Source: Protula sp. h YS-2021 (lineage: Eukaryota > Annelida > Polychaeta > Sabellida > Serpulidae). From it: a DNA stretch of 64,000 nt. This document shows positions 61,616 through 64,000 of this stretch, in pieces. A program made the translations under genes and the position numbers. Each line of letters starts with the position of its first letter. Within the stretch, counting starts at the first letter, position 1. Location: contig OX457026.1 of the NCBI GenBank assembly GCA_949752745.1, forward strand, positions 38,854,723-38,918,722. The letters are read 5' to 3'. The notes below the pieces were generated by a model. It worked only from the letters and a program-made list of their open reading frames with translations. It was not told where the DNA came from and made no database searches.

Positions 61616-64000
61616 TACAAATGGATAAACAGCTTTCAATGACACTTATATTGAAAACCAATGTCCGCAAATAAGGAAGGTCCCTGCTTTGTAACATTTC
61701 AAATAATTATTGCACTTCAATTATACTGGATGATTTTGAAATAACTTCTATCAGTTTAAAGTTTAGAAATTATTTTAAAGGCATTATTTTAGAAATTTGA
61801 ATGAGTTCAAGTCAAATCGCGCAATAAGCCATAACGAATATTGCTTAAACGCTATTGATGCTATATTTATGTGTGAGTGTCCATGTATGTCAGAGCGAAT
61901 GTTTCAAACCAGTGACTTTGTCGATTCAATGAAAATTCTAGTGACTTAACAAAGGCTCTAAAATTTGACAGATTCACTGAAGTGAATTTGAATAGAACGA
62001 TTATATATAATTCGATTGGCAAAATATTGCCATGTATTTAACGTTTTTTTGTACGCTCTTTACTAAAAAAGTTTCAATTAAGCTAATGCAAAAATTCAAA
62101 TAAGGCTTTCAAAGACACGTTAGCAGCGAAAATCACATTCAATTTTACGGCTCCAACAAAACAACTCTGAATGAAAAATATCGCACGTACTCAAAATGTT
62201 AACATAAGTACTCTCTATCACGCCACCGACGAGCTAAAATAAGCCAGGCGAGTACGACCTAAAAGTCACTCCCTCAGCGGTCGAGCTAACAACCTTTCAT
62301 ATTTTTCTGGCGAGTAGAATTCAGTCATCCTATGATATTATCTAGTATAGCCTTTGGGAGTAAGGTATTTCATTTATGTTTAACCCTGACTCTGTTATAT
62401 AACATAATCACAAGACCCCACAAGAAACCTGCATTAACGACAATTTGAAATAACTCAAAACTTAATTGTAACATAACAGTTATAACAGCTATAAAATCCA
62501 TTACAAGCCAAAGTATTTTTTTACTCTGCAAGTATTTTAACAAAAAGGTTCAACAGAAAACTAAAATATGGATAGAAAATTAAAGCGACAATTGAACGAA
62601 GAATTGATATCATAGCAGTCCAGAGAAGTTTACTTAACCCGACCTTATTATTCATTGATATGCCTACACGGCGGTGCACTGCAATGTTATGAACTGACTT
62701 TAAAAACAACGCTTTTAATTGCAAAAGGATTGCCATTAGTGCCTTGAAAAGGACCATTGTTTAGTTAAATTCAAGTTTCTATTACCAAACCAACAGAAAT
62801 CAATACGTATTACAAAAGTAAGAAAAGAAATTAATCAAAGTCAAAACATTCAAACTCATATAAGTGAACTTTAAAACCAGTTCATCTATTATTTTGGCTA
62901 ACTTACAAAGTCACACAAAGTTTTAGTGCAATTTCTAGGTTACTTGTTGGATAAACAAACATCAAATATTGCACCATTTTCCATGTTCAAGTTCTTTAAA
63001 ACCAAATTGTTTATTAATCCGTATGTTGTTCGGGGTGTTTATACACACGCAATGGACAAATTAAATATTTTTCATAATTACCTGGTGTATTGCCTTCGAC
63101 TGATTCTGCCATTTCTATCTAAGTCCAAATAAATTATTGCAAGTATGTTACTGCTAAATCTTCAGGCACAGACACACGATTAGGTCTGGTTACCTTCACT
63201 AGAGCCCTCGCATTTATAAACGTTCCCACAAAAATGAATACGTTTCATACACGTCATTATGTGGCTGTGATATAGCCGTTATCTCTGCACTTAATCTAAA
63301 GGGTACTTTCCCGTAGCAAAGTAGCACAAACCAATAAAAGTAATAATAATTATAACAATATTGATAATCATAATCTATTGCAGTTTGGTTTCAATAATCT
63401 TTAAGTTGTATAAATTGCAATTACATTTAAACCTATACAGACTTCTTTAACCTTTTATTTCTACATGGAATCCGAACCATTCGGGACAGCAATCTCCTTA
63501 TTAGTCCAAAATGAGGTTTTGCTGTTTAAATAACCCTGCTCATGTTGACACGAATGTTCCCGAACTCTGAACAAAAAATGCACAATAATAACAGTTACAG
63601 GTGCACTGAGACAAAAATATTAATACCTCGATGAAACGTAACATTGATCAGCGAGTGTCACGATAAACCTACGCGTTTAATTTTGCGCAGGTTTGGATTT
63701 TGGAAAAAGCACGGGATTCCGTATTTATAATATAAAATTACTTTTAAAAAGATTTTCATAAAAACTCCTAAGGTCCTCAGACACAAAACTTCTTACTTTA
63801 AAAGTTATTTCCAGTTTTGTGTCTTTAAGAAAGCAATTGTGTCGGGTTTGCTTTTGCTTTGAAGATTTTTTTTGTATAAAATACGAATGGTTGTAAAAAA
63901 AACTTTTTGCAACCACAGAACATTTCTAAACAAGGTCTTTGCCTTTACAAATAACCTGTTTAGAACAAAAAAAAGGTACGTTTCTGGTTTGGGAAAGACT
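61616..64000. other. Probable intron or upstream region of the F5/8C gene; no exon found
   Basis: AT-rich with short random frames on both strands. A MITE right-end fragment (gtccaaaatgaggttttgct) lies at about 63503-63525, matching the element at 29127-29313. Confidence 0.4.

Noticed and set aside
62521..62757. - strand frame as an upstream exon of the F5/8C gene
   Set aside because: Composition is hydrophobic and random-looking, splice sites do not fit phase 1, and no domain is seen.

Overview
The window is AT-rich animal nuclear DNA, most likely from a marine invertebrate. The evidence is spliced genes with GT..AG introns, a complex I accessory-subunit gene, an extracellular F5/8 type C exon, TTAGGG-type repeats, and a dense set of metazoan transposons (Polinton, DIRS/Ngaro, Ty3/Gypsy, LINE, Tc1). 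I cannot name the species or phylum. Nothing suggests a prokaryote: there are no operons of host genes, no rRNA and no CRISPR.

Region 1 (1-9.3 kb) is a decayed Polinton/Maverick, a virus-like DNA transposon. The + strand carries a basic core-like gene, major capsid, cysteine protease, an integrase C-terminus, packaging ATPase, two small conserved genes, a tiny cysteine-rich gene and the penton/minor capsid gene. After that the core-capsid-protease block is repeated in tandem with a 4.7 kb period. The - strand carries DNA polymerase B, a PC4-like gene with a polythreonine (ACC/TGG) expansion, and an unknown gene. All large genes are broken. Several neighbouring genes still meet in a four-base ATGA stop/start overlap, on both strands.

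Region 2 (9.3-23.4 kb) has a 2.35 kb segment present twice in direct orientation (10.46 and 18.15 kb), either side of a DIRS-type retrotransposon remnant. It also holds G/C-rich minisatellites and a truncated LINE with an (AAAC)n tail, split by a later insertion.

Region 3 (23.4-35 kb) holds the one recognisable conserved host gene, NDUFA11 (complex I B14.7 subunit). Three phase-consistent exons are visible (26941-27033, 29349-29468, 31698-31834). The first visible exon lies between two arrays of the same ~170 bp repeat in opposite orientation. A small TA-flanked element sits 35 bases before the next exon.

Region 4 (35-47 kb) is a tandem array of a YR retrotransposon (Ngaro-like: gag, RT-RNase H, tyrosine recombinase). 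There are two nearly identical 5.3 kb units and a third, internally deleted unit. Both long units carry the same Tc1-type transposon inserted in the recombinase gene.

Region 5 (47-56 kb) is repeat-rich: a 458 bp fold-back element, minisatellites, a CRE-CRE-CRE-TATA cluster followed by palindrome and heat-shock-element repeats, telomere-like repeats, and a dead Gypsy pol. Region 6 (56-64 kb) is mostly unrecognised, with two fold-back structures, an isolated Polinton polymerase fragment on the - strand and a terminal exon of an F5/8 type C (discoidin) protein on the - strand.

No intact autonomous system is visible. The points most worth a second look are the ATGA-coupled gene order of the Polinton, the inverted arrays around an NDUFA11 exon, the head-hairpin repeat family with compensating stem changes, and the Ngaro tandem array.
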